A DNA stretch of 64,000 nucleotides from Gliomastix tumulicola. Its lineage: Eukaryota > Ascomycota > Sordariomycetes > Hypocreales > Bionectriaceae. This document shows, in pieces, positions 20,865 through 32,046 of the stretch. The position numbers and the translations under genes are program-made. Numbering within the stretch: position 1 is the first letter of the stretch; each line of letters opens with the position of its first letter. The DNA lies in the NCBI GenBank assembly GCA_001599755.1, contig BCHX01000005.1:2538409-2602408 (forward strand), in the 5' to 3' direction. A model generated the notes under the pieces. That model was given only the letters and a program-made list of their open reading frames with translations. It was not told the DNA's origin and made no database searches.

Positions 20865-22190
20865 ATGGCGGGATTCAGCGATGCGCCGTACATCCAGGGC
20901 ATTGCGGTTCCCGCTGTGTGCCTACTCATCACATTTTTAGGGTACTTCTCCCAGTATGTCTTCCACGTCTCGACGACTCTCGATCCCGGTCCGCCCTCGC
21001 GAACGGAAACGATCATATTCAACACGCTCCTCGTCATCCTCTACTACACCTACTTCAAAGCTGTCACCGTTGATCCCGGCCGATATGTCTTCCCGGAACA
21101 AGTGATTGAGGTGGACTCGAACAGGTGGTGCAAGAAGTGCGAGGCTCCGAAGCCGCCCCGAGCTCATCACTGTCGCCTCTGCCAGCGATGCATACCGAAG
21201 ATGGATCACCATTGCCCTTGGACGAGGAACTGTGTCTCCATGACGACATTCCCACACTTCCTCCGCTTTCTTGTATACACGAACATGTCGCTCTGGACGC
21301 TTGGGTATCTCCTGTGGCAGCGGTTCCAGGCTCTTTGGGACTCGCGCCATCTGCCTGCCTACCTTGGACCCAGCATGCGGGCTCTGATCGCCCTGTCAGT
21401 GATATCCATACTCAACTTTCTCACGTCAGTTGCCCTGGGCATAATGCTGGTAACAACGGTCAAGAGTTGGCTCTTGAACCAAACAATCATTGAGGGCTGG
21501 GAATACGATCGGCACCAGGCCGTTGCGGAACGCGGTGGTCGTGACTGGTGGGATGTGGTCGGACCCGATGGGGAGACCCTGCGTTTCGAGAAAATCGAGT
21601 TTCCCTACGATATTGGCTTCTTCTCTAACATGGCGCAAGCCATGGGCACTTCGAATTTTCTCTCGTGGTTCTTGCCGTTTGCTGGACACCCACAGGTTGA
21701 TAAGAAGGGCAAAGGTGCAGGCTGGGCCTGGGAAGAGAATGGGTTCAACCGCAAGGAGGGCATGTGGCCCCCATTGGATCCAGAGAAGATCCGCCGAGCG
21801 GCGAGGGGTTGGCCAGCCGCGAGGCGAGATTACGAAGCCGAGCTGTTGGAGCTGGAGCTAGAGTTGGACGCGAACCCTGATCAGCAGAAGGAGGCATTCA
21901 AGGCTCGACAAGACGCTGACCTAAGGAGGAGGAAACTACTCGACGACCTAGAGGAGCATGGAAACGAGACCGGCTATCCTGACGATGATTATAATGATGA
22001 GGATGAGGATGCAGACGCGGCTCATAGCTCTGCCTTTGCTGGAGGAAAGGAGTGGACTAACTCTGATGGCGAGCGGTTATGGGACTATGGCGTTGACGAG
22101 GATACTGAAGCAGGCGCGGACGACGATGTACCATTGGCTGAGCTCCTGCGCCGGCGACGAGCGCATCATCAAGCCAACGATGAGTCTTGA
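20865..22190 (+). CDS. PFA4: Palmitoyltransferase PFA4 (DHHC family)
   Basis: Intronless; 441 residues from the ATG at 20865 (MAGFSDAPYIQGIAVP), chosen because the family N-terminus starts there and a first membrane segment follows directly. An in-frame ATG at 20727 would add 46 residues. The Cys-rich domain at about residues 88-135 contains CKKCEAPKPPRAHHCRLC, then IPKMDHHCPWTRNCV with the catalytic DHHC Cys. Four hydrophobic segments flank it, and the long acidic C-terminal tail carries a WDVVGPDGE region. PFA4 is an ER S-acyltransferase; in yeast it palmitoylates the chitin synthase Chs3 and allows its ER exit. The gene is convergent with myosin-1, whose stop is 294 bases away. Confidence 0.95.
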   Translation: MAGFSDAPYIQGIAVPAVCLLITFLGYFSQYVFHVSTTLDPGPPSRTETIIFNTLLVILYYTYFKAVTVDPGRYVFPEQVIEVDSNRWCKKCEAPKPPRAHHCRLCQRCIPKMDHHCPWTRNCVSMTTFPHFLRFLVYTNMSLWTLGYLLWQRFQALWDSRHLPAYLGPSMRALIALSVISILNFLTSVALGIMLVTTVKSWLLNQTIIEGWEYDRHQAVAERGGRDWWDVVGPDGETLRFEKIEFPYDIGFFSNMAQAMGTSNFLSWFLPFAGHPQVDKKGKGAGWAWEENGFNRKEGMWPPLDPEKIRRAARGWPAARRDYEAELLELELELDANPDQQKEAFKARQDADLRRRKLLDDLEEHGNETGYPDDDYNDEDEDADAAHSSAFAGGKEWTNSDGERLWDYGVDEDTEAGADDDVPLAELLRRRRAHHQANDES

Positions 22191-22484
22191 ATAATTTTAC
22201 TATAGACGACGCATATAGAAGTTTAATAGAAATTCAATGGGCTATGCTAAACACTCTTTAGAGCGGTGCTTGTAGTTTCTTCACTTTAAATTTCGATAAG
22301 AGAGTACGCGATAAAACATAATCTATTTAAAACTAGGTTTATTTCTCTTCTACACTGATCGCCGAGAGAATCCATGGACAGGAAGTGTGTAACCAGGACA
22401 AAAGACGACATCCTACACCAACACCGCAAATGATAGACGAGAGCTCGAGCATGCGGGCACACATCATCCGTGGTCTCCTCCGAC
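22191..22484. other. Convergent intergenic, PFA4 / MYO1
   Basis: A+T-richer than the flanking coding DNA. It holds the 3' flanks of both genes, with TTTAATAGAAATTCAATG-like sequence near 22222. No gene. Confidence 0.5.
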
Positions 22485-25400
22485 TCACCACTCATCGTCG
22501 TCATCGTTACGCTGGGGCCGAGTCGCGTTCTTTCTCGCTAGCAGGGCATCCGCCAGACTCTCGCCGAGGCTGCTTGGCTGCGGCGTGCTGCTTCTGCTCT
22601 GATCAGAGCCACTAGCTCCGTTAAGGCTCATGGCCGAGTCACGCTGCTGGAGATCGGCGGGTTTGCGGCCAGCAGCAGGGCGTTTCGCCGGGGGTGCAGG
22701 TGGCATAGGCTTTGCCTTAGCAGCGGGTGGCGGCGGCGGCGGCCGGGCCTGCTCTTCTACATATGCACCCGGAACCCACGCCTGACCCTGCGCCGTCTTT
22801 CCGAGCCACCAGCCTGAAGTTGTGCGCATTAGTATGATTGTAGCCCATTAGTATATGAAGGAATACATACCATTGCTGTCTTTCTGAACAATTTCGATCA
22901 CTTGACCAGCTGAAATGGACAACTGGTTCACCCCATCGCCAACGAAATCATACAGGACTTTGGCCATGATCTTGGGCGGTTGAGCTGGAGGTGCGGCAGG
23001 CGGGGGTGGAGGGGGTGCCCGCGTTACACTGCTTGTGCTACCCTGGTTCCTGGTGTGGTTTGCGATGGGCGTGGATGCAGGGACCGGTCTCGGCGTCGAG
23101 GCCGCTGCATTGGAGGCGGCGCTGATGACACTAGGAGGTTGGGGTACTGCCCTTCTTTCAGAGGCGGCAGGTCTCGGCTTCGCTGCACGGTTGCCAGTCA
23201 AGCGCGACGGCCGTCCGTTCGGACCGCCTGGCTTGATGAGCTTGCCTCGTGTGATAGGCTTCGGCGGCACGGGCTTTGCCTTAGGTGTTGGCCTTGACCT
23301 AGAATTAGGCGACTCCCCTTGCTGTGTGTGGATGGCACCACTCTTATAGAAGTCGACTGGCGACGGCGAATCTTTCAAGACCTTGACCTGCTGCATCTTT
23401 CCGGGCTTCTTCGCATACTCAACATGGTCAAGGATCTTGAGGTTGAAACCGCCAGGCATGACGCGCTGCATCTGGGTGAACATTTCCGTCTTGAAAATGC
23501 AGCTCATGAGCGGATCAGGTTCTTGCTGAGAGCCGACGCCCAGAGAGAACCAGTCGTCTCGAGCCGTTGACGCTCCGATGAACTTGATAGCACCCAGAGA
23601 AATGCCTTTCTCAACCTGTATCGAAGGCTTGCCGCTAACAAGCATTTGAACAACGATGTAGAACTTGCTATTGGTGACAATGATGATGCGAGGACTCGTC
23701 TTGCTGGACCGACCGAACTTCGCCTCAAGGATCTCGGCACGGCACGAGAACAAAGCTCGCTCGTTCGAGGATAAGTTGGCAGCACTGCGCAGATGCGCAC
23801 CAAAACCATGAGTAGCGTTGACTCCGAGATAATCCCCGAGGAACCTTCGAGATCCCAGCAAACTCATGCGCCTCCTTTCCTTGCGACCCTGCAGCACGCG
23901 GTGCCCCTGGTCTCGGAGCTGCAGGAACTCGGCGCCCGTCCGCTTCTTGCGCCAGAAGCGCTGTATCCTTGTAGCCGATTCAGCTCGGTAGGCGAGGTAA
24001 GCTCTCCACATTCTCTGGATCCTTGTAGCCATGTTGTGCCAGTACCGATCTCTCATATGTTCCAGTGCAAACAGAGTCTCGGGCGCCTTGATGAAAGCCT
24101 TGGTGACTCCCATCTGCCATTCTTCCTTGGGGATGCTAGTATCCTTCAGAATCTGCCTCACGGCATCCTCGTATGAACCTTCCCATGTGTATTCACCAGC
24201 GTAGGATGTGGCTGGAGAAAGAAGGAAGAATCGGTCGACGAATTTGTCGAACGATTGACGGTAGGCAAAGCCTGCTCGACGAATACGAACGTTCTCCTGT
24301 AGACCGAGATATTTGATTTGATGCAGGACATTGGGCCCATTGTACTCGGTAGGCGATTTATTCTCGTTGGGCTTGATCGTACGAATGTAAGACGGCTGGC
24401 ACTTCATGAGCGTCTCGACCAGGGCGTTGGCAGAAGTCCTGATGCGATCTCCCGCAGTAGGGGGCTGCTTCCTGTTGTCCTGGTCGACTTGATGAGGGAA
24501 AATGGTGTGGACAAAACTGTTGCCACTCTGCTGGAAGACGTTCTGAACTCCCTTCAACAGCTGATCCTTGTTCTTGTCGGTGATACCTTCAACGGTGTAG
24601 CCGACATCACCTGCATAGTGCTTGATGATGAAGCTGCCTTGTCGTGGCGTCAGGTGGGCATTAGACATGCCGTTGATGCTCTGCATGAAAGTACGATCAC
24701 ACGCTGCGGGGTCTGCGTGTGCCGTTCTTGTAGCATCCTTCATCGCAGAGAAAACACCGACCGGCCTAGTCTGCTCAATAAGATCGCAGACGATCTTGTT
24801 ATCGAAGTACTTGATCGGCGTCCACTGAATCTTCTCTCTCGCATACTCCTCCTGCTCCGTCTTCAGCGTCAACTGGATAAAAATCTGCTGAAGCTTCTCG
24901 TTGACATAGTTGATGCAGAGCTGCTCGAAGCTATTCTTCTCAAAAATCTCGAAGCCATAAATATCCAAAATTCCAATGCTGTTCGTCGTCGCCTGCTTCG
25001 CCATCAGGGACTTGTTGACGCGCTCAACGATCCAGTCGAAGAGGTTGCCGTAGATGGCCATTGCGAGAGCGTCACGGGTGGCCGAGGCTTGAGCTGGGTT
25101 CGATGGTGACTCGATGACCTCGCCGTTGCGAGGAGTCAGAATGCGGATGGTAATGCCATGGATAAGCTGCTCCGGCGTCACCTCAAGGAGATATGCGACA
25201 AAGTCAACCACGGACTTGTCGGCCACTTCGGCATATCCGCTCTGGTCCTCGCGAAACTGGATATTACCCGTCCATAAGACAGCAGCGAGCATCCGGAAGA
25301 TGCTATCCTGTTCAGCCTGGCTCAGCCCGATAATCTTCATGGCCTCCACCGTATCCTGAAACTCGGCAATGTCATCGATACCGTCGACGTTGAAGCACTT

Positions 25401-26255
25401 TGACCTGCTAGTGTACACATAGGTCTCAGGCTTCTGGATCCCAAACTGCTGCTGGTATTGTGCCGACGCCCCCTTTGTAAACTGGTAAAATATGTGGAAG
25501 TTCCGCTCGTTCGTGATCTGGCCCACAACTCTCGACTTCTCCAGCAGGTAGTTCGTGATGTCGGCACCCACAGGGTTGCCTTGAGCGTTGAAGTGAATCT
25601 GAAGGTATTTGCCGAACCTCGAGGAATTGTTATTTCGAAGCGTCTTGGCGTTTCCGAAGGATTCAAGCAAAGGGTTCGTGGCCAGCACCATGTCCTTGAT
25701 CTGTTGGATGTCGCCAGATTCGCCTCCTGACACATTGGCGATGTATTGCATGATGCGCTTCGCCGCCTCGGTTTTGCCAGCTCCCGACTCGCCTGATATA
25801 ATGACGCACTGGTTGTCCTTGTACGCCTTCATGTTGTAGTAAGCGGCTTCGGCAATGGCGAACACGTGCGGAGGCATTTCGAGTCGGTTTTTGCCCTTGT
25901 AGCTCTCGAGGACATGGTCCGTGTAGATGCCCAGGTCGCGGAAAGGGTTGACTGATACCAACACATGGCCAATGTAGGTATAGATCTCGGCGCCCTCAAA
26001 CCGCTTCTTGAGATTGTCGTTGATGGTCTCTTCGGATACCTTGCTCAGCAAGGTCAGGTCGGAGACGCCGATTTCCTTCTTCTTCGTGACTTCGAACGTC
26101 GCTTTCTTCGGTTTGGCACTGCTGCCACCAGCGCCCGACTGCGCATGCCTGGACGACTTGTCCTTTGGCCGGCGTGAAATGCCCTACAGCCGCGATTCCA
26201 TGTCAGCTCCCAAGATACGGGCTCAACTCGCGGGTGGTCTTGTCTCGCTTACCAT
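22485..26255 (-). CDS. MYO1: Class I myosin (myosin-1, myoA type)
   Basis: Actin motor of endocytic patches and hyphal tips. Model: the ATG alone at 26255-26253, a GT-AG intron, 26183-22871, an intron and 22813-22485; 1214 residues, the normal size. Motor domain about 50-730 with P-loop GESGAGKTEAAKR near 130, switch I NNNSSRFGKY near 180, switch II DIYGFEIFEKNSFEQL near 405 and actin-binding RTIKPNENKSP near 600. Two IQ motifs (TRIQRMWRAYLAYR, TRIQRFWRKKR) lie at about 735-770. A basic TH1 membrane-binding tail, a Pro-rich segment, an SH3 domain at about 1075-1135 (KVLYDFVGDG... split by intron 2 at DSNG|WWLG) and an acidic C-terminal end with the NDDDDEW motif that contacts Arp2/3 follow. 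Confidence 0.97.
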
Positions 26256-27414
26256 CGTGTGTGGTTAGGGATGGAGAAGAGTAGAGATACAGAGGGGGCG
26301 GGAAAAGATGTGGTGGTGTCGGGATTGCTTGCGCATGAGAGGGACACTGCGCAAGCTAGAAATCGAGGTAGGAGAATGTTGAGCAATGGTGGTGGTTGAA
26401 AAGTCGCAATTTACCGATGGAAAGTTGGACCAGCGGTGGCTCAGGCTGGACGGCTTGACTTATCAGTTTGGAATGAATGGGGGGCAGCCAACCGATGATG
26501 CGTGCCTGGTGGATGCACCCAGAGTCGCTAGTGTGTTAGTAACATAATTAACGGTGTATGCTGAGCCTAGTTTTTGAAGACTAAAGCTCCTTTTATTCTG
26601 TCAATCCTGCGCAGCATTGGGCATCCAAACTTACCCGCTCCCCGACACTGCCACATGCCGCGAAACCAGTGGCGTCAGGTACGCGTGTATACTTCTTTCA
26701 AGCATACCACGGCTTCGATGATTACCAAATACCTTAGCAGAGTTTTGCGCTGCAATTAAATCCGAAAAAAATCCACACGGCCTTCCTAATCATCTTCATC
26801 CTTCAGGTGAAGAATCATCTGAGAGGCACTGCTTTCATCCCATCTTGTCGAGCCACCCCGCCAGCTTGTCTCAGGAAGCCCTGACTTTAATTACTTGGGG
26901 GAGGTTGGGTGCTGCCTATGCCTTGGGCGCCTAATAGCCCCGGTCTTGCAGGCACCAGCTGTCACTCAACTGCGTTGACACAAAGCGGCAAGCAAAGCCT
27001 GCGACGGGCGCCCAAGCAGCTTCGTCCACGACATACCTTCTGGATGACTGGGCTGTGCTGGCAGCAAACAAACGGAGCAATCGCATTTTCGGCCAGGGGG
27101 TCAAAGTGGCATGAGCGAAGTTGGTCAATTAACACTACTGGTGGATTGGCGACCAATCATGTGTCGCCAAGCGAAGCTTAGTAACAACGATCAAGTCCCT
27201 TCTCCAAATGCAAAGGAATCCCCAAACTAAAACTAAAAACAGACATGATCCCAAACATAACATTGTCGCCTCGTTTCTAACTACCATCTGCTGCGGCTTT
27301 GGGCCTTCCGGTGATCTATGAATTCGACGAGAAAGCAAACTCCAAACGCCCCGAGGTCGACATTGTTTTGTGCCAATGCGAAGGCCGAGCCCTCAAATGA
27401 TATGAGGACTGAGA
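26256..27414. other. Intergenic, upstream of MYO1
   Basis: Myosin-1 leader and promoter, then the 3' flank of the small gene at 27415. Short ORFs only. No element recognised. Confidence 0.5.
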
Positions 27415-27737
27415 TCACGAGCGGCGGTAGCCACCGCCATAGTTGCTGGGTGAAGGCTGGCCGCCTCCGTGATTTGTTTTTCCGCCCTGGATAACCGTCG
27501 TGGAGCCCCTGGTTGTGGCTTGAGTCGTGTAGCCCTCTGCGGTCATGTCAGCACTCAGTCATTGTTATCAGGCCAGCGGGGGCATCACGACTTACGCGAT
27601 GTATAGTCTCGGTACGTGGTGGAAGAACCCTGGCCGGCATTGGGGTCCGACATCGTGGAGTACTGGCTTGAGCGGCCAGAGGAAGAGGAAGCGCGGCTAG
27701 AAGGGTACTGGTAGACGACGGTGGGATAGCTGGGCAT
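27415..27737 (-). CDS. Small Ser/Gly/Tyr-rich protein, unknown
   Basis: Two exons, 27737-27596 and 27536-27415, joined through a GT-AG intron (GTAAGT donor, CGCAG acceptor, CTGAC-like branch site). They give an 87-residue protein that starts MPSYPTVVYQYPSSRASS and ends NYGGGYRRS. It is rich in Ser, Thr, Tyr and Gly with no signal peptide, membrane segment or Cys. The good splice sites and a frame that stays open through the junction support a real gene. A gene of this size is easily missed. No function can be given; a disordered cytosolic or nuclear protein is likely. Confidence 0.65.
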
Positions 27738-30700
27738 CTTGAGGTTGAAGTGGCTCAAGGTTGAGAGAGACTGGCGACAACTGAACTGGTATTCGACAAT
27801 GTTGCTCTGAAGAGTTGCAGAAGGTATGAATGGCTGGGCTTGGACTTTGATGGACTTGCTGGTGCTCTCTTGTTGAGTGAACTGATGAGTGGCAGGTCAA
27901 GTCCATCCTGAGAGCGCGAGTTCTTGGATATTTGTAGTTTGGACTCCTCGCAGGGCTCTTCTCGGAAGACGGGCGAAGGGTTGTTTACGGCAAGGATGAC
28001 AACCTGTCTCGTGGGATCAAAGTAGGCATTCGCAAGGCAACTAAGGCTAACGAGCCTGAGCCACAGCCTTTCACACCGGACATGGCAACGGCGGAGCAAA
28101 TGAGTCAAGAGAGGGACTATCAAACTCGAGAGGTGAACACAGGCATGGACAAGATTGTGGATTGGGGATGGGACAACCTCGCCGGGGGGCTCGGTGGCAT
28201 CACTTGATTTGGCAATGTCACTTTTGCACGGCGGCCAGGTCCGGTAAGGCATGAGGACAAGGGTCGAAGAGCCGCACTGGTTGTGCTACGCAAAGGCGCA
28301 AACTAGACCGACCGGTAGGTGAGGGTGCTGGGATCGTATGGCATACTCGGGCGCCCTGGTGGCAAACGTCGGAGACAAGATCACAAAGAACAAGGCAATG
28401 GGGCGATGCTAGTGAGGTGGATAATGAGTCTAGTCAACTCCCTAGTTCTCGTCGGATATGTCCATCACTAAGGCAGGCCAACGGGGTAGTGCAATGAGGG
28501 TTGAATGGGCACTTGACGGTATCGTATTATTTTGTTCTCGTTGTGGCAGTTTTAATTGTTCCGGCTGGCTTTGCGTTGGCCAAGCAGGCTTATTATAGTG
28601 ACGAGCAATGCAGGTCAATTGGCGGAAAACCCATGGGCAGTCAGTTGGATCAAGGAGGGGCGGCGTCAAGAAATCTGAGGTGGGCTGGTGTCGTCTCACG
28701 ATGGTTCGCCGCCTTACAAACGGGGAGACAACAAAAATAAATAAAATGATACATAACATCCAAAATTACGGTAGGCACGGGACTGACTCAAAGGTACCTT
28801 AGGCAAACGTCGGCCTACCGAGGAGCCAGCCGACTCCTGACCCTTGGTTCGGTCAAGGGATGCAATGTTTGCGTCGACGGATATCGAAGAGACGGTGATG
28901 ATTGGAGTGAGGTGGGTCAGCAACGACAAGGTGGGCACTTCTGCCTTCAGTGACTCCAATGAATCCAATTTGAAGCGTTCCGATTGATCGCAGCGGCATC
29001 ATGGCGCTTCCGAAGGAGGGTGCACATGCGTGTTTCTGCGCACGAATCACTGCTGCAATGCGCGCTGCGTGACGGTGTACCGCATCTCCCGTACCGCCCT
29101 AGTCTGTGTTGGTGGCGCCCGCCATCTGAGACACACACGATCGTGGGGGACAGACTGGGCACTGATCGAAGAGTCAGTCCAACGTCGGGTTACGATAGTT
29201 GAGCCTCAAGGGCGAGGTGTGGCCACGTTTCGGGGCACAGGAAGTGGGAGAGCGCCGGGTATCTGTCTGCCCAGCTGCGGCGGCGGCCAGCACTCATCAG
29301 CTGCAGCATCGAAGCCACCGCGCCGCCTTCAGGGTCGCTACGGTTGTGAGAGTGACAGGAGGATGCGGCGGGTCGCGAACCACTCCTCCCCCAAAGCCCA
29401 TCGCGGGTGTCAAGTCCAGTGCGTTGACAGCTACTTGCTCGTGCAGTGGATCTCCGTCGAGTCATACCAAGACATGGCTCGCCTTGTTCGGCGTATCCCG
29501 ATGGTTTGAGTTGTCCTCGTCGGTGGCCTGGACGCTTTGCGCAACGTGATATAACGCAAGGTTGCATACTCGTCTCGGAGGAGTAGTCACCCCGGCCCGG
29601 GGGGTACAAGGCTGTTATCCGCACGCCGCACCCACGTAGAGTGCATCGATAACACCCCAAAGTCGGGACCATCGTGTTAGGCAAAGCTCGGAAATTATTT
29701 TTTATTCGGTGCCTGCTGATGTTTCATCGACCGTGAGGGTGTGGTAATTACCTCTGGCCACGCGTGAATGCCGTGGTGATGGAAGCCTGTTGGTCTCGGT
29801 GATTACTATTCATCCCCAGCCACCCCGAAACAGACAGTCGGCCGGACGGTCGTCGAAGCGAGATGAGCCGGCCTCGTGAAATCCACACAGCACCGCCAGA
29901 GGTGCCAAAGGCATCAAGGCAGTGCACAGCCATGAGGTGTCAATACGGAGTGCTGTAGAGGTGATTGGCTAATGACTGGTCTTGGTTGGCCTTGTGTTGG
30001 CCTTGGATTACGTGCGTGACCATGGTCCGGATGAAGATGAAACCCCCGGTGACAGGCGCCATGAACCAGAGCCATGGAACACCGCCCACCCGCACGCCAC
30101 CCGGACAAAGAGCGGCGATGGGGACCGTGGATGCCCAAGTTCGCTTGAAGTTCGATTGCTTCCTTCACTCGGTCGCCCATCCAGGTAATTTAAGTCGCTG
30201 CTTTGTTTGATGACTCAGCCGGCGCAGGCGCAGACACGCCTTGCGTTCTGCCTCGCAGTGAGTTGAGGTCACAGGTGGGAATCGCATCTTGGTGATTGGG
30301 AGTTTGACAGGTGGTCCACTGGTTAAGGCCTCGGTTGGCAATCCTATTGACGCGATCCCCGGGTATAATTTGAGTGAATATCGGCCCTATCACTGGGCTG
30401 AAGTGATCACGGGAACGAGGCATCATGCAGGGCGAGAGGCTTAGGGCTGGGAGGTTTGGGGCTGAGGTTCTATGGTAGCCGGGCATGACTTAGGTGAGAT
30501 AGGCTCTCCGGACGACGTCATGCCTTCCTGTCTAACCGAGGCCGTTTCACCGACAGTGCCTTGCCTCTTCGCTTATTCAAGTAGTGACAGATAAGGTTAT
30601 CCTCCGTCGTCACCTTGGGGGCCGTCTGCAACGGTTTATGGCGTCACCGCCACCAACCTACAAATGGTACCAGAGGAAAATATTGAGGCACTCCTCCATA

Positions 30701-31225
30701 TAGGCATCACATATTTACTCTTTAACCGGCCGCAGCCCATCTAGATCGTGAATTGAGATTTTACAGGCAGATTCTCAATGTACTTTTTCCCCTTTTCTTC
30801 TCTTTCCATTTCCCCTTTCGATTTGATGCGGTCTTGTTGGCACATACAAACCTTCGAGACTGTCTTCTTGTTGCAGGCATTCTCAGCGGGGTTTTTACAG
30901 GTAGGCCTTGGAACGACTAACTTTCAACGCAGAAAGCCCCTCGGCCAGACTCCCATTTCGAGTAACTCACTTATACTTTGCCGCGAGGACGTCACAGGGA
31001 CTCGACGGCCCATCGCGAAGCTGAAGTCCGAATCATGATGTCTTGAGCAGCCAAGTTTGGAGTTTACCCCTCCAATGTAAGGTAGCTGTAGGTTAGGTAC
31101 GTGGCCACCTGTTCATATCTAGCCCCACTGTTGGTAGCTGGAATGTCTCCTGGTCGACTGTAACGCAGGATGCCCCTCTTCAATCTGTCCTTCCACAACC
31201 TCGCACAGTATCCCCAGCTTGCACC
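27738..31225. other. Long gene-poor region (about 3.5 kb)
   Basis: No coding gene is supported. All ORFs are short and lack recognisable domains or consistent splice sites. Base composition stays near 50-55% GC, so this is not a RIP-degraded block. The last 400 bases before the FKBP gene include CT-rich leader sequence. It may contain regulatory DNA or noncoding transcripts. Confidence 0.5.
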
Positions 31226-32046
31226 ATGAAGACAATCGCCATCTTTTCCATCCTGGCTTCGGCCGCCCTCAGCCTGGTGGCTGCCGAAGAGCTCAAGGTC
31301 GAGGTCACTAAAGCTGTCGAGTGCGAGCGAAAGACGGAGAAGGGCGACTTGGTATCGATGCACTACCGCGGCACGCTGGCCGACAGCGGCAAGCAATTCG
31401 ATGCTAGTATGTCTTACGATGAACCGTGTCCTCCCACCCTGTCCTCGACTGGATAGATCCCTAACCAGAAATCACAGGCTACGATCGAGGACAGCCCTTC
31501 TCTTTCAAACTCGGTTCCGGCCAGGTCATCAAGGGGTTCGTCGAGCTCATTAGCCCCCGCTTGATATCAATCTGTTCTGACCGCTCTACAGGTGGGACCA
31601 GGGTCTCGTAGACATGTGTATTGGCGAGAAACGGTGAGTGCACTCCACGCATTCAATGCCAATGGCGATTCGTTCTAACCTGAGCCATTGAACAGCACCT
31701 TGACTATCCCCCCCGAGTACGGATACGGGCAGCGATCCATCGGCCCCATCCCCGCTGGCTCAACTCTGAGTATGACCCCGCGATCCCATGAACCCCCCCC
31801 CCCCCCTTCTCGAGTTACCGGGACAACACTGATAAGTCGAGTACAGTTTTCGAGACCGAGCTGCTCGGCATCAAAGGCGTCGAGCCACCACCGGCCCCCG
31901 AGCCCGAGGTCGAAGCTCCCGAGGCGGACACTAAGGAGGGCGAGAACATCGCAGAGAAGGTGGCTAGCGTTGTGGCGGACGCTGCAGAGGCTGCCAAGAC
32001 GGTGATTGCAGACACCGACGACGTCCAGGGACATGAAGAGCTGTAG
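31226..32046 (+). CDS. ER FKBP-type peptidyl-prolyl isomerase
   Basis: FK506-binding prolyl cis-trans isomerase of the secretory pathway (FKBP2/Fpr2 type). Five exons: 31226-31406, 31478-31535, 31592-31633, 31696-31769 and 31847-32046; 184 residues. The signal peptide is residues 1-20 (MKTIAIFSILASAALSLVAA). The FKBP domain (about 22-135) shows GDLVSMHYRGTL, FDASYDRGQPFSF, LGSGQVIKGWDQGL, GEKRTLTIPPEYGYG and STLIFETELLGI, which include the usual drug-binding aromatics. A Pro/Glu/Ala-rich tail ends in HEEL, a variant of the HDEL ER-retrieval signal. Intron 4 contains a run of about 14 C. Confidence 0.95.
31793..31806. repeat. Poly-C run in FKBP intron 4
   Basis: About 14 consecutive C inside an intron, so without coding effect. 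Length may vary or be mis-sequenced. Confidence 0.85.

Noticed and set aside
29030..29684. Overlapping ORFs of about 160 codons on both strands
   Set aside because: Neither has recognisable motifs; both lie in a gene-poor region and are likely chance.
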